64,000 bases of DNA from Rhizobacter terrae (GTDB taxonomy: Bacteria; Pseudomonadota; Gammaproteobacteria; Burkholderiales; Burkholderiaceae_C). The translations under genes were made by a program, and so were the position numbers. The notes beneath the pieces are model-generated. The model searched no databases and was not told the DNA's origin. It worked only from the letters and a program-made list of their open reading frames with translations. Position 1 is the first letter of the stretch. Every line of letters begins with the position of its first letter. Of this stretch, positions 16,642-25,066 are shown piece by piece. The DNA lies in the NCBI RefSeq assembly GCF_003852895.1, contig NZ_QUSW01000008.1, positions 286,696-350,695 on the forward strand, given 5' to 3'.

Positions 16642-17832
16642 TCACACGCGCACAACATCCAGGTAGGCCTTGTAAGACGCGTCGCCGTCGCTCAGGAGTG
16701 CGGACTCGCGGTGGTATTCGATGCCCCAGAAGTTCTGCCGAGGAACGTTGGCCAGCAACACCATCTCCTTGGCCGACAAGGCAAAGCCCGATGCCGCGAT
16801 GAAGTCGTCGCCGGTACCCAGCACATCGTTAGCCGCTTTGGCGAGATCCGTTGCAAGCGCACCCCAGACCGATTCGCAGACCTTCGCGGCGTCCGGACCC
16901 AACAGCCCCCCGCACCCTGCAGCCACGCCCTTGCCGGCGAGAGCCACGGCCTGCTTGACGAGGCCGAGGTACTTGTCCCGATCATCGGTGTCGTGCTCAA
17001 ACAGCGAGAACGAGATTGCGAACCCGCCGGGAATGCCGCGGTACAGCTCGACCGTGTCCGGCCGAGAATCGCCGTCATCAACGTCGTCGTAGATCTGGGT
17101 CAACGACGCCGCTGCCCGATAAGGGGGCGGCGGAACCACGCCGAAGATCAGGTAGGGCTCGTCCGATCCGGCCCCGCTGGTTTCGCCGAAGCAGTACAAA
17201 CCCTTGTAGCGCACCGCGACGTCTCCCAGGTCGATGGCCCCGGTGTCGTCCCACCAGTAAATGTTGCCGTGCTGGAATTCAGAAACCCGGCCGCCATCGG
17301 CGTAGTCTTTCTCGTCCGAGGTCGGCAGGCCGAGCCAGCTTTGCTCCCATCCGAGCACGGCCCAGCGGTCGCGGATTGCGCCGGCAACGATGTGGGCCCC
17401 CGACACGTAGGACCAATAGATCGACCCTCGCTGGAAGTGGTTGTAGCGACCCGATCCGGCCGGCGTCGCGAGCTCGTCGGTGGTCGGGTAGCCCAGCGGC
17501 CCTCGCTCGGCGCCTTGCGCGATGTACTTGTCGAGGATCGAGCCGTGGACCCAGCAGGGGGCCGCAGGCGGCAGCAGGTAGATGATGCCGTTCTGGAAGC
17601 GGCAAAAGTACCCGTCGCCCGCGCCGAAGTCGACGTGGCCGATCGATTGACCCGTTGCGCCGCCAAGCGCGATGCGCTTCTGTTCGATTGCGATCGCCGC
17701 CTTGTGCAGGCCTTCCAACACGCCGTTGAACCGACTCTGAACGGTTGTCGTGAGGCTCTCGTTCAGCAGGTCGGCATGTGCAAGCGGGACCTTCGTTGCG
17801 GCGGTTCGGGCTGTTGTGAATGAAGTGGCCAT
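16642..17832 (-). CDS. LGFP-repeat protein
   Basis: A 396-residue protein. Residues about 75-200 contain LGFP-type repeats: GPLGYPTTDELATPAGSGRYNHFQRGSIYW, and SWLGLPTSDEKDYADGGRVSEFQHGNIYW. These modules occur in cell-surface and hydrolase-associated proteins and are thought to bind wall or surface components. The C-terminal half, with acidic DDVDDGDSRPDTVELY and a Gly/Ala helix, is not recognised. No signal peptide is evident. The ATG at 17832 has AAAGGA upstream, and the upstream in-frame extension looks non-coding. It is divergent from the two-component genes. Confidence 0.72.
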   Translation of the reverse strand: MATSFTTARTAATKVPLAHADLLNESLTTTVQSRFNGVLEGLHKAAIAIEQKRIALGGATGQSIGHVDFGAGDGYFCRFQNGIIYLLPPAAPCWVHGSILDKYIAQGAERGPLGYPTTDELATPAGSGRYNHFQRGSIYWSYVSGAHIVAGAIRDRWAVLGWEQSWLGLPTSDEKDYADGGRVSEFQHGNIYWWDDTGAIDLGDVAVRYKGLYCFGETSGAGSDEPYLIFGVVPPPPYRAAASLTQIYDDVDDGDSRPDTVELYRGIPGGFAISFSLFEHDTDDRDKYLGLVKQAVALAGKGVAAGCGGLLGPDAAKVCESVWGALATDLAKAANDVLGTGDDFIAASGFALSAKEMVLLANVPRQNFWGIEYHRESALLSDGDASYKAYLDVVRV

Positions 17833-17992
17833 GATGAAGTTCCTTTCAGAGGTGCACCGCAGTGCGTTGAGGGATCGGGTTGACGAAGTCAGAGTAGGAG
17901 GATCCGCGCGCTGGCACCTCCGGCAAAGGTACTTGGGAGCCTCCGACGGAAGTCGGATGGACATTCAACTTGGATTGACTACAGTCGCGCCG

Positions 17993-18652
17993 ATGGAAGC
18001 TGCGAACGCCCGGCCCGTGCTGATGGTCGACGACCATGTGATGTTCCTGCAGGGACTGAAGAACCTGCTCAGCGTGCTGGTGCCCGATCTGCGTGTCGAC
18101 ACCTGTGGTGACCTCGCACAGGCGGCGCAATTCGTCCTCCTGACGCGGTACGACTTGGTGCTGCTCGACTGGCATCTCGCCGAATGTGATGGTGCAATCT
18201 CGTTGCTGCGGCTGCGCGAAGCGGGCTGCATGTCACGCATCGTGGTGCTGTCGGGTGAGACCAGCGTCGGGCTCATCCGCGCATGCATCGAAAAGGGGGC
18301 TGCCGGTTTCATTCCGAAGACTTACAGCTCCGAAATGATGGTCGCCGCGCTCGGCAAGGTGCTGGACGGGCAAATCTTCGTGCCGGCCGAGGCGCTGCAT
18401 GCATCGGGTACGAACGCCGGTGGGACAACCGCGCCCGCGAGGGAAGGTCAGTTCGCCGGTCTCACGGCACGGCAGATCGAGGTCTACCGTGCAGCGACGC
18501 GCGGGCTGCCCAACAAGCTGATCGCGCGCGAACTGGGCATTGCCGAGTCGACGGTCAAATCACACCTGACCGCCGTGTTCTCCGCGCTCGGCGTGAGCAA
18601 CCGAACCGAGGCGGCCTACCAGGCTTCGCGAGATGGCACCCGGATTAGCTGA
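17993..18652 (+). CDS. LuxR/NarL-family response regulator
   Basis: A 219-residue regulator. The receiver domain (about 8-125) has the acidic pair in VLMVDDH, phosphoacceptor Asp59 (LVLLDWHL) and Lys in 'FIPKTYSS'. The C-terminal LuxR HTH (about 153-215) reads LTARQIEVYRAATRGLPNKLIARELGIAESTVKSHLTAVFSALGVSNRTEA. The start MEAANARPVLMVDDH is chosen by family fit; an in-frame ATG at 17957 with GGAAG upstream is an alternative. Its 3' end overlaps the histidine kinase start by 20 nt, so the two form a coupled pair. Confidence 0.87.
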   Translation: MEAANARPVLMVDDHVMFLQGLKNLLSVLVPDLRVDTCGDLAQAAQFVLLTRYDLVLLDWHLAECDGAISLLRLREAGCMSRIVVLSGETSVGLIRACIEKGAAGFIPKTYSSEMMVAALGKVLDGQIFVPAEALHASGTNAGGTTAPAREGQFAGLTARQIEVYRAATRGLPNKLIARELGIAESTVKSHLTAVFSALGVSNRTEAAYQASRDGTRIS

Positions 18653-20447
18653 CAGGACGGATGCGGACAATGCAGCGGCGCGCGAGGTGCGCATCATCGA
18701 GAAGGTCGACGCCCTGTGCCTGAAGCACATGCTGGTCTTCGCGCGGCGTGGATTCCAGTCTCTGCCCATCGTGCTCGTCATCGCCTACCTGGCCTTCCAG
18801 GATGGTGCGGGACTCTGGGTCGTTGCGTGGCTGGCCATTTGGATGGTCGGGCAGGCGCTCATTCGTCGCGCGGCGGGCCGGTTGCAGAGGCGGGCCGAAG
18901 CGGCGCCTGCTCAGGCACTGCGCGCCATGACGCGGTTATTTGCCCGCTCCGGAATTGTCGCAGTCGCGCTGATGCCGGTGTTCTTTCTTCGCTCCACCGA
19001 CGTGGTCCTGCTGTTTGTCTCATTCCTGCTCTCGACTCAGGGTGGCGGGCTCGTGATGTTGGCATCGGGCATTCAGCGTGCATGGTTGTCCTACGCCGGA
19101 CCATTCGTGGTCGTGATGATCGTCGGGTGGCTCTGGCGTGGCGGTGCAATGGGCTATGTGATGGCGTATGTGATGGCCACGACAGTTCCTCTCTCCTTGA
19201 TGTCGGTTCGAGCGCAGCGCAAGGAATTCACCGACCAGGTGCGTCTGCTTGACGACAATGAGATCCTGTCGGCCTCGCTGAAGGCCGAACGCGATCGGGC
19301 TGAAGCCGCCAGTGCATCGAAGACACGCTTCTTCGCGGCTGCCAGTCACGACCTGCGTCAGCCCCTGCACGCGCTGTCGATTAACGCCACGACGCTCGAT
19401 CTGGTCGCACGCCGCTCGGGCGACCCGCTGCTGATCGAGCTGAGCCAGGGAATAGGCAGCGCACTGGGCCAGAGTCGCGGCCTGCTCGACGGGCTGCTCG
19501 ATATCTCACGCCTTGATGCGCATTCGGTCTCCCTGCACACGGCATCGCACGACGTGGCCGCGCTGATGGAAGCCGTACGCAATGAATTCGCGGCATTGGC
19601 GAAACAACGGGGACTGTCGCTCGAAATCGATGCCGGGCCCCTGTGGGTGCTGACCGATGCGGACCAGTTGTTACGCATCCTGGGCAACCTGGTCGACAAC
19701 GCCATCAAGTTCACGCCTCGAGGCGGAGTGCGCCTGCAGGCAAGGCACGCCCCAGACGGGCGTGTAATCGTCAGTGTCAGCGACAGCGGACCGGGCATCG
19801 CCGAAGCCGAGCGCGAGCGAGTGTTTGAGGAGTTCTACCAGGTCGGCAATCCGTCGCGCGACCGCTCGCAAGGACTGGGCTTGGGGCTGGCGATCGTCAG
19901 GCGCACGGCACGGCTGCTCGAGATTCCGCTGGAGTTGGTTTGCGAGCCCGGCCGCGGAGCCCGATTCGAGCTATCCCTGCCCGCGGCCGCGGCGGGGGCT
20001 GCACCGCCCCTGCCGCCGAACGAATCCGGCATCGGCAGACCGCTTTCGGTGTTGATGGTCGACGACGAGCCCGACGCGCTGCGCTCGCTATGCACCTATC
20101 TGCGCGAGATCGGGTGGACGGCCCGAGGCGTTGCCTGTGGCGACGACGCGCAGCAAATCCTTGATGATGGTTTTCGCGCCGACGTACTCGTGGTGGACTT
20201 CCGACTGCGCGGCGAGACGGGTCAGGATGTCATCACGAGACTACGCATGCGCAATCCGGGTCTACCGGCAGTCATCGTCAGCGGCGACACCTCGGCGCAG
20301 CGGCTGCGTACGTTTTCCGGCCTTGCGGCCGTCGTCTTGCACAAGCCCATCGACGGGGCTCGTCTCGCCCAGGCATTGTCCGAGACTGTCAAGGCAAGCA
20401 CAGTCAGTGCGTCGTCGGAAGTTCAAAGGGGAAGAGATGATGGCTGA
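18633..20447 (+). CDS. hybrid sensor histidine kinase with receiver domain
   Basis: A 604-residue protein. Residues about 40-195 hold hydrophobic membrane segments. Signal transfer then passes to a HisKA helix with His239 (AASHDLRQPLHALS). A HATPase domain follows (LGNLVDNAIKFTP; DSGPGIAEAER; GLGLGLAIV), then a receiver with phosphoacceptor Asp522 (LVVDFRLRG). The 'SHDLRQPLHAL' form is typical of kinases paired with LuxR-type regulators. The ATG lies inside the regulator gene, so translation is coupled. No extracellular sensory domain of note is present, so sensing may be within the membrane. Confidence 0.88.
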   Translation: MAPGLADRTDADNAAAREVRIIEKVDALCLKHMLVFARRGFQSLPIVLVIAYLAFQDGAGLWVVAWLAIWMVGQALIRRAAGRLQRRAEAAPAQALRAMTRLFARSGIVAVALMPVFFLRSTDVVLLFVSFLLSTQGGGLVMLASGIQRAWLSYAGPFVVVMIVGWLWRGGAMGYVMAYVMATTVPLSLMSVRAQRKEFTDQVRLLDDNEILSASLKAERDRAEAASASKTRFFAAASHDLRQPLHALSINATTLDLVARRSGDPLLIELSQGIGSALGQSRGLLDGLLDISRLDAHSVSLHTASHDVAALMEAVRNEFAALAKQRGLSLEIDAGPLWVLTDADQLLRILGNLVDNAIKFTPRGGVRLQARHAPDGRVIVSVSDSGPGIAEAERERVFEEFYQVGNPSRDRSQGLGLGLAIVRRTARLLEIPLELVCEPGRGARFELSLPAAAAGAAPPLPPNESGIGRPLSVLMVDDEPDALRSLCTYLREIGWTARGVACGDDAQQILDDGFRADVLVVDFRLRGETGQDVITRLRMRNPGLPAVIVSGDTSAQRLRTFSGLAAVVLHKPIDGARLAQALSETVKASTVSASSEVQRGRDDG

Positions 20448-20514
20448 TCAATTCACCGGTCGCCGCGCCGTGGGTGTCGACGACGGTCTCGGCAGCCCGT
20501 GCGCTGTCCGATAG
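20437..20514 (+). CDS. possible 25-residue ORF with strong ribosome site
   Basis: AAAGGGGAAG is followed at once by tandem ATGs. The frame, MMADQFTGRRAVGVDDGLGS, ends after 25 codons at TAG. It overlaps the last 11 nt of the histidine kinase gene in another frame. It may be a small peptide or the front of a gene lost by deletion. No homology is recognised. Confidence 0.22.
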   Translation: MMADQFTGRRAVGVDDGLGSPCAVR

Positions 20515-20557
20515 TGCCACGGCGTTGCTTCCGATTGCACCGACGCCCCTTCACTCG

Positions 20558-21892
20558 CTATGTCCTCGGCTCGCTCCGATCTCCTCGCACCAGCGAGCAC
20601 ACATACAGCACCAGCGCCGCCAGCACAGCCGACTCCAACCCCGCCGCCACCACCCACGCCGCCAGCCCCAGCGCAGCCAGCGAGCGACCGGCTTCCTCCA
20701 GCGCCGATCGCGCCAGACGCCAGCCGATGAGGATCAGCGTCCCCGCCATCGCCGGAACGGAGATGTGGGCGAGCGCGTCACTCGCCGCCGTGGCAATCGC
20801 GAACAGGATCAACGCCGACAGAACACCAGCCACCCGCGACGTCGCTCCAGCCGACACATGCGCCGCCGAGCGATTGAACGATCCCGACCCCGCAAAGCCG
20901 CTGGTCACCGAGGCCACCATGTTGGCAACACCTTGCGCAAACAGATCGCGCGCCGGGTCCGGCGGAGGGTCGGATCTCGATGGCGTGATCGACTGGGCAA
21001 TGATCGCCGTCTGCAGCCCACCCACGATTGCGATCGCCACGGCGCTTTGCAGCAGTTGCCTGACGATGTAGAGCTGGTCCCAGTCCATGGCCGGCGACGA
21101 CAGCGGCAACAGGACGAGTTGCACGTGGCCAATGCGCTCCAGCGCGCAGGCATCGCGGCCGAAGACGAACTCCAGCGCCACGGCCATCAACGTGCCGCCG
21201 ATCAACGAGGCCACCAGCGGCGAGAGCACACGCCAGCGCAGCCGCGAAGACACCGCGCCGACGAGCAGGGCCGTCAGCACCACGGCGATGGAACTGGGGT
21301 TGGCCCGGTCGATGTTGACCACCGCATACCACGGTGCCAGCCACGGCGCCTCGCCGGGAACCGACAGCAGCGACAGCGCCACCGGTACTTGCGTCGCGAT
21401 GATCACCAGCCCCACGCCGAGGGTGAGCCCATGGGTCACGAAGCGCGGCAAGCGTGCCAGCAGCGTGGCTGCGCCCAGGGCAGACCCCAGCACCTGCAGG
21501 ATGCCCACGATGGCCGCCAGCGACCAGGCCAGCTTCACGAACTCCTCGCTGTTCGGCGTGGCAAATGGGGTGATGGCCGATGCCGTCATCACCGCCACCG
21601 CAGTGTTGGGCCCAGAGAGCAGTCGTTGCGACGCGCCCAGCAGGCACGCGGCGATGACCGGAAAGATGGAGGCGTAGATGCCGGCCTCGGGCGGCAACCC
21701 TGCGATGGCCGCCAGCGCGACGGCCTGGGGCAGCATCAGCAGGGCCGACACCCAGCCCGCATGAAGATCGCCACCCCACACCGAGAGTTGCCAGCGGACC
21801 CAGGGCCTCAGCCGCGATGGCGACCAGTTCCGCGCATGCAGCTCGTGGTCTGTGCCGATCAAATGCTGAAGCTCGTTGCGCATGGTCTTCAT
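20558..21892 (-). CDS. SulP-family anion permease without STAS domain
   Basis: A 444-residue membrane protein of the SulP (sulfate/bicarbonate) family. After a cytosolic start it reads DLHAGWVSALLMLPQAVALAAIAGLPPEAGIYASIFPVI, the conserved SulP entry. 'LLSGPNTAVAVMTASAI' and 'FAQGVANMVASVTSGFAGSGSFNRSAAHVSAGATSRVAGVLSAL' follow; the last is the family signature. Usual members are about 500-600 residues with a C-terminal STAS domain; here the protein ends just after the last TM helix (YVCSLVRGDRSEPRT). The ATG overlaps the cytochrome stop (ATGA). Co-transcription with a TsdA-like cytochrome suggests transport of sulfate or another sulfur oxyanion. Confidence 0.87.
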   Translation of the reverse strand: MKTMRNELQHLIGTDHELHARNWSPSRLRPWVRWQLSVWGGDLHAGWVSALLMLPQAVALAAIAGLPPEAGIYASIFPVIAACLLGASQRLLSGPNTAVAVMTASAITPFATPNSEEFVKLAWSLAAIVGILQVLGSALGAATLLARLPRFVTHGLTLGVGLVIIATQVPVALSLLSVPGEAPWLAPWYAVVNIDRANPSSIAVVLTALLVGAVSSRLRWRVLSPLVASLIGGTLMAVALEFVFGRDACALERIGHVQLVLLPLSSPAMDWDQLYIVRQLLQSAVAIAIVGGLQTAIIAQSITPSRSDPPPDPARDLFAQGVANMVASVTSGFAGSGSFNRSAAHVSAGATSRVAGVLSALILFAIATAASDALAHISVPAMAGTLILIGWRLARSALEEAGRSLAALGLAAWVVAAGLESAVLAALVLYVCSLVRGDRSEPRT

Positions 21893-22749
21893 CGGCTCAG
21901 CAGCCCGCTGAGCAGGCCCTTGCGCGGATCGGGCCAGCGTTCCTGCAGGGTGATCCATGCGGCCAGGTCGAGCGCTTCCTGGTCGCTCAAGGTCGGGTTG
22001 TCCAGCGGCATGTTGGCCTTCAGGAACCCGGCCAGAAGGTCGACGCGATTGAATCCCGCCCCCTTGTTGAAGCTGTCCATGCCCCACAGCGCAGGCGCCT
22101 GGTGCCCGCTGGCCGCATCGCCCCGGCCCGCACCGCTCTCGCCGTGGCACGGTGCGCAGCGCTGGGCGTAGAGCGTCTTGCCGCTGAGCGGGTTCGGATC
22201 CGCCCCCGTCCGCGGCACGGTCGGAAATCCGCGCCCCGGCAGCTCGACGCCTACCGGGCGGCCGCGTGCCAGCCACTGGGCATAGGCGACGAGCGCGCGC
22301 ACCTCATGGCCGTCCACCGGCGGCGAGAAGCCGTTCAAGCTGAAGCGAAAACACTGCTGGATCCGTTCCTCGAACGTGTTGACGCGGTCGTTCTTGCCGA
22401 GGTACGCGGGGTACATGCCCCACGCGGCCCACATCGGCGCGGCATCGGCGCGGCGTCCGGCATCGAGGTGGCAGTTGGTGCACGACAGCGCATTGCCGCT
22501 GTAGCGGCGAGCATGGCGGGGTGTGTCGGTGAAGATGCGGTAGCCCTGGCGGACGAGTTCGCCGTACTTGTCGTGCGGCAGCGCATCGATGCCTGCGGCC
22601 TCGGCCACCTCCGCTCGCGGGTTCTCGTCACGCAACGCACGCGCATAGGCGGAGTCGCGGCTCCATGCGGACAGCATCCAGACGAGCAGCGCCGCTGCGC
22701 ACAGCAGGCCCGCCCACGTGCGCTGCCTCGGGGTGATGCGATGACTCAT
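21889..22749 (-). CDS. dihaem cytochrome c, TsdA-like (thiosulfate dehydrogenase family)
   Basis: A 286-residue exported cytochrome with an N-terminal signal anchor (about 11-28) and two haem sites, CTNCH (90-94) and CAPCH further on. The blocks 'YGELVRQGYRIFTDTPRHARRYSGNALSCTNCH', 'AYLGKNDRVNTFEERIQQCFRFSLNG' and 'GAGFNRVDLLAGFLKANMPLDNPTLSDQEALDLAAWI' match the TsdA pattern. TsdA proteins oxidise thiosulfate to tetrathionate or do the reverse. Cys133 in 'QQCFRFSLNG' is the candidate axial Cys ligand (inferred from spacing). It is coupled to the SulP permease and lies 48 bp after the thioredoxin-like gene. Another thiol could be its substrate in this cluster. Confidence 0.78.
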   Translation of the reverse strand: MSHRITPRQRTWAGLLCAAALLVWMLSAWSRDSAYARALRDENPRAEVAEAAGIDALPHDKYGELVRQGYRIFTDTPRHARRYSGNALSCTNCHLDAGRRADAAPMWAAWGMYPAYLGKNDRVNTFEERIQQCFRFSLNGFSPPVDGHEVRALVAYAQWLARGRPVGVELPGRGFPTVPRTGADPNPLSGKTLYAQRCAPCHGESGAGRGDAASGHQAPALWGMDSFNKGAGFNRVDLLAGFLKANMPLDNPTLSDQEALDLAAWITLQERWPDPRKGLLSGLLSR

Positions 22750-22797
22750 CGGCGCGGGAGCTTGATCGGCATGTCACGCAGCGCGCAGGATGCGGCG

Positions 22798-23298
22798 TCA
22801 TGGCGCTGCCTTGGCCGCGGAGAGCAGACGGTTGAGTTCGTCGGCGTGCAGGTCTTCCGGCTGGCCGCGCCAGACCACCTTGCGTTCTTTGGTGATGAGG
22901 ATGGCGTAGGGCAGGGCGCGGATCTTCAGGCTGTCGAAGAGCTTGCGGTGATCGTCCAGCGCCACGGTGTAGCGGATCGGGATCTTGCGCAGGAACTCCT
23001 TGACCACCGGCTCGGTTTCGTCGGTCAGCCCGACGATGACGAGCCCGTCATGCTTCTCGTCATGCAGCTTGTTCAGCTTCGGGATCGTCTCGCGGCAGGG
23101 CTCGCACCAGGTTCCCCAGAAATAGATCATGGTCAGCGTCGGCGGCTGGGCCGGCGCGTTGGCGACGTATTGCAGGTTGAGCGGCGGCAGCTCCTGCCCG
23201 AGGCTCACGCCGTTGAACAGGCTCAGCGACCACCCGAACGCACTGGTCGAGGCCATGAGCGCCGAGAGGATCAAGATGCGGAAGACGTTGTTGAGCAT
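22798..23298 (-). CDS. TlpA/ResA-like membrane-anchored thioredoxin
   Basis: A 166-residue protein with an N-terminal hydrophobic segment (FRILILSALMASTSAFGWSL) that exports or anchors it in the periplasm. A thioredoxin fold of the AhpC/TlpA type follows: TMIYFWGTWCEPCRETIPKLNKLHDE, with active-site CEPC, and the cis-Pro in 'IRALPYAILI'. Such proteins reduce or exchange disulfides in exported proteins and cytochromes. It lies 28 bp after the ketosynthase stop and 48 bp before the TsdA-like gene, and could handle thiols of the Cys-rich peptide or of the cytochrome. No clear ribosome site is visible. Confidence 0.82.
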   Translation of the reverse strand: MLNNVFRILILSALMASTSAFGWSLSLFNGVSLGQELPPLNLQYVANAPAQPPTLTMIYFWGTWCEPCRETIPKLNKLHDEKHDGLVIVGLTDETEPVVKEFLRKIPIRYTVALDDHRKLFDSLKIRALPYAILITKERKVVWRGQPEDLHADELNRLLSAAKAAP

Positions 23299-23326
23299 GG
23301 TCGGGTCCGGTGGATGGGGTGTTGGG

Positions 23327-24544
23327 TCAGTGCTCGGCCGGGCTGACGACCAGGCACGCGTTGCTGCCGCCGAATGCAAACGAATTCGACAGGACGGCAC
23401 AGGGCTTGTCCAGCCGCTTGGCCCTGCCGCCCACATGGTTCAGATCGCACTCGGGGTCGGGCTCGTCGAGGTTCAAGCCCGGCGGCACGAGGCCATGCTC
23501 CAGCACGGCCATGCACGCCGCCAGTTCGATCGCGCCGGATGCGCCGAGCAGGTGACCATGGGCGGCCTTGGTCGAGCTGACCAAGGGCTGCTCGCACTCC
23601 GAGAACACTTGCGTGATGGAGCGTGCTTCCACGGCATCGCCCGTCTTGGTGCCGGTGCCGTGGGCATTGACGTAGCCGATGTCCTTCGGCGCGAGGCCGG
23701 AGTCTTGCAGGGCCGCCCGCATCGCGGCCACCTGGCCGGCGGTGTCGGGTTCGGTGAAGTGGCGGGCGTCGCTGGAGGCGCCGTAGCCGGCGAGGTAGCC
23801 GTGCACGTGGGCCTTTCGTGCCAGCGCGTGCTCATGGGCTTCGAGCACGAAGAATGCCGCGCCTTCCCCGAGCACGATGCCGTTGCGCTGCCGTGCGAAC
23901 GGCCTGCAGCCGGGTGTGTTGCCGTCGCGGTCGACGGGGGCCAGCACGCGCAAGCCGTCCCACGCCTTGAGCACGCCGTCGCCGAACGGCGATTCGCTTC
24001 CGCCGACCAGCGCGATGTCGGTGTAGCCGTGCCGGATGGATCGCAGCGCCTCGCCGATGGCGACCGAGGCGGATGCGCAGGCGGCCGCATAAGCGTGGCT
24101 GGGCCCGCGAATGCCGTAGCGGATCGAGACGTGGCTGGCCGGGGCGTTGTGCATGCACCGCAGCAGCGCCAGCGCGGGCATGCGGCCCGACTCGGCGAGC
24201 GCTGCATAGGCCTCGGCAACGGAATGGCTCGGGCCCGACCCGTTGCCCACGAACAGGCCTGCGCCCGCCAGCAAGGGCGACCCGCCCGCAAGGCCTGCGT
24301 CGTCGAGCGCACGGCCGGCCGCGAGCATGGCCAGCTGCGAGAGTCGGTCGGCCAGCGCGAGTTCGTGCCGACTGCACGGCGCCGCCGGATCTTCGGCGAC
24401 CCGCGCACCGGCCACCATGCCGCTGTAGCGCGTCTCGAACGGATGCACGGCCGACTCCGCGCCCAGCAAGGCGCTTGCGAAGGACTGCATCGACGCGCCC
24501 AGCGGCGTCGACAGCCCGATGCCGGTGATGGCGACCTTACGCAC
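23327..24544 (-). CDS. beta-ketoacyl-ACP synthase (FabF-like)
   Basis: A 405-residue ketosynthase. The triad is intact: Cys156 (YAAACASASVA), His295 (NAHGTGTKTGD) and His331 (STKAAHGHLLGASGA). It condenses an acyl primer with malonyl-ACP. I placed the start at a GTG at 24544, which gives VRKVAITGIGLSTPLG, the standard N-terminus; the gene then overlaps the ACP stop by 8 nt. No ketoreductase, dehydratase, acyl-ACP ligase or malonyl transferase accompanies it, so it probably relies on the host fatty-acid enzymes or performs one special condensation. Confidence 0.88.
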   Translation of the reverse strand: MRKVAITGIGLSTPLGASMQSFASALLGAESAVHPFETRYSGMVAGARVAEDPAAPCSRHELALADRLSQLAMLAAGRALDDAGLAGGSPLLAGAGLFVGNGSGPSHSVAEAYAALAESGRMPALALLRCMHNAPASHVSIRYGIRGPSHAYAAACASASVAIGEALRSIRHGYTDIALVGGSESPFGDGVLKAWDGLRVLAPVDRDGNTPGCRPFARQRNGIVLGEGAAFFVLEAHEHALARKAHVHGYLAGYGASSDARHFTEPDTAGQVAAMRAALQDSGLAPKDIGYVNAHGTGTKTGDAVEARSITQVFSECEQPLVSSTKAAHGHLLGASGAIELAACMAVLEHGLVPPGLNLDEPDPECDLNHVGGRAKRLDKPCAVLSNSFAFGGSNACLVVSPAEH

Positions 24545-24776
24545 GGGCGAGCAGGCTTTGCTCGACCACGCCCACGAGGTCGGCGAACGAGGTGAGCTTG
24601 TCGAGCTCCTCGTTGGAAATGCGGATGTCGAAGACCTTCTCGACTTCGGAGACCAGGTCCAGGAATGCGAGCGAGTCCCCGTGGTCCTCCAGACGGTCGG
24701 CCTTGTCGACCGCATCCGGCTCCATCTCGAGACGCTCCGCGACGATGTCGCGCAATTGTTCCTTGATGCTTTTCAT
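24537..24776 (-). CDS. dedicated acyl carrier protein
   Basis: A 79-residue acidic four-helix carrier protein. The phosphopantetheine site is Ser35 in 'DHGDSLAFLDLVSEVEKVFDIRI', the normal DSL motif followed by helix II. It differs clearly from housekeeping AcpP, which reads GADSLDTVE. The start MKSIKEQLRD has GGGGAGG 6 nt upstream. Its 3' end overlaps the ketosynthase start, so the two are made together. It begins 25 nt after a hairpin that follows the small peptide gene. Confidence 0.9.
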   Translation of the reverse strand: MKSIKEQLRDIVAERLEMEPDAVDKADRLEDHGDSLAFLDLVSEVEKVFDIRISNEELDKLTSFADLVGVVEQSLLARA

Positions 24777-24801
24777 GGTGCCTCCCCGGCGATTGTTCAA
24801 A

Positions 24802-24835
24802 CGCCCCTTCGACCGACAGCAAGGGCGAAGGGGCG
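24802..24835 (-). terminator. hairpin after the peptide gene, likely partial terminator
   Basis: A perfect 10-bp stem (CGCCCCTTCG with CGAAGGGGCG, 14-nt loop) begins 13 nt after the peptide stop codon on the transcribed strand and is followed by TTTG. The weak T-tract suggests partial termination, which would give more peptide mRNA than ACP/ketosynthase mRNA, as in many precursor-peptide operons. Confidence 0.65.
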
Positions 24836-24848
24836 CTACTTCATGACC

Positions 24849-24977
24849 TTAGTCGGTCTTGCAGCAGCACGACAGCGCTGCGGCAACGGGGCGCGGTGCC
24901 TGGACAGCCGGCACGCTCACGCGAACCTTCGCGCCTTGCGAAGAAATCACGCGGACCACTTTGGTTTCGGTCTTCAT
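24849..24977 (-). CDS. 42-residue Cys-rich peptide, candidate precursor
   Basis: A small gene starting MKTETKVVRVISS, with GGGAGA 7 nt upstream, and ending AAALSCCCKTD followed by TAA. The first two thirds are basic/hydrophobic, alternating V/R/S with two prolines, and resemble a leader. All three Cys are consecutive near the C-terminus, like a core. It lies in the 290-bp gap between a secreted-protein gene and the ACP gene, flanked by hairpins at 25021-25046 and 24802-24835. Neighbours provide acyl chains (ACP, ketosynthase, LpxL-like), a Ser/Lys peptidase and a peptide-type ABC exporter. I infer a ribosomally made, modified and exported peptide; no family is recognised, and a metal-binding or redox peptide is an alternative. 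Confidence 0.7.
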   Translation of the reverse strand: MKTETKVVRVISSQGAKVRVSVPAVQAPRPVAAALSCCCKTD

Positions 24978-25020
24978 GTCTAATCTCCCGATAAAAATGC
25001 ACCCAGGTTGGGACTGAATC

Positions 25021-25046
25021 TGAGGAAGGGGTGCAGAACTTCCTCA
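25021..25046 (-). other. hairpin upstream of the peptide gene
   Basis: TGAGGAA and TTCCTCA form a perfect 7-bp stem with a 12-nt loop in the leader of the peptide gene, 44-69 nt before its start. It may be a processing or stability element, or attenuate read-through from the five upstream genes. Confidence 0.45.
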
Positions 25047-25066
25047 AAGCGATGATGTGAATGCGG

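Noticed and set aside
24849..24977. Known RiPP class for the tri-Cys peptide (lanthipeptide, sactipeptide, lasso, bufferin-like)
   Set aside because: No LanM/LanBC, radical SAM, B/C lasso enzymes or DUF692/MNIO gene lies in the cluster.
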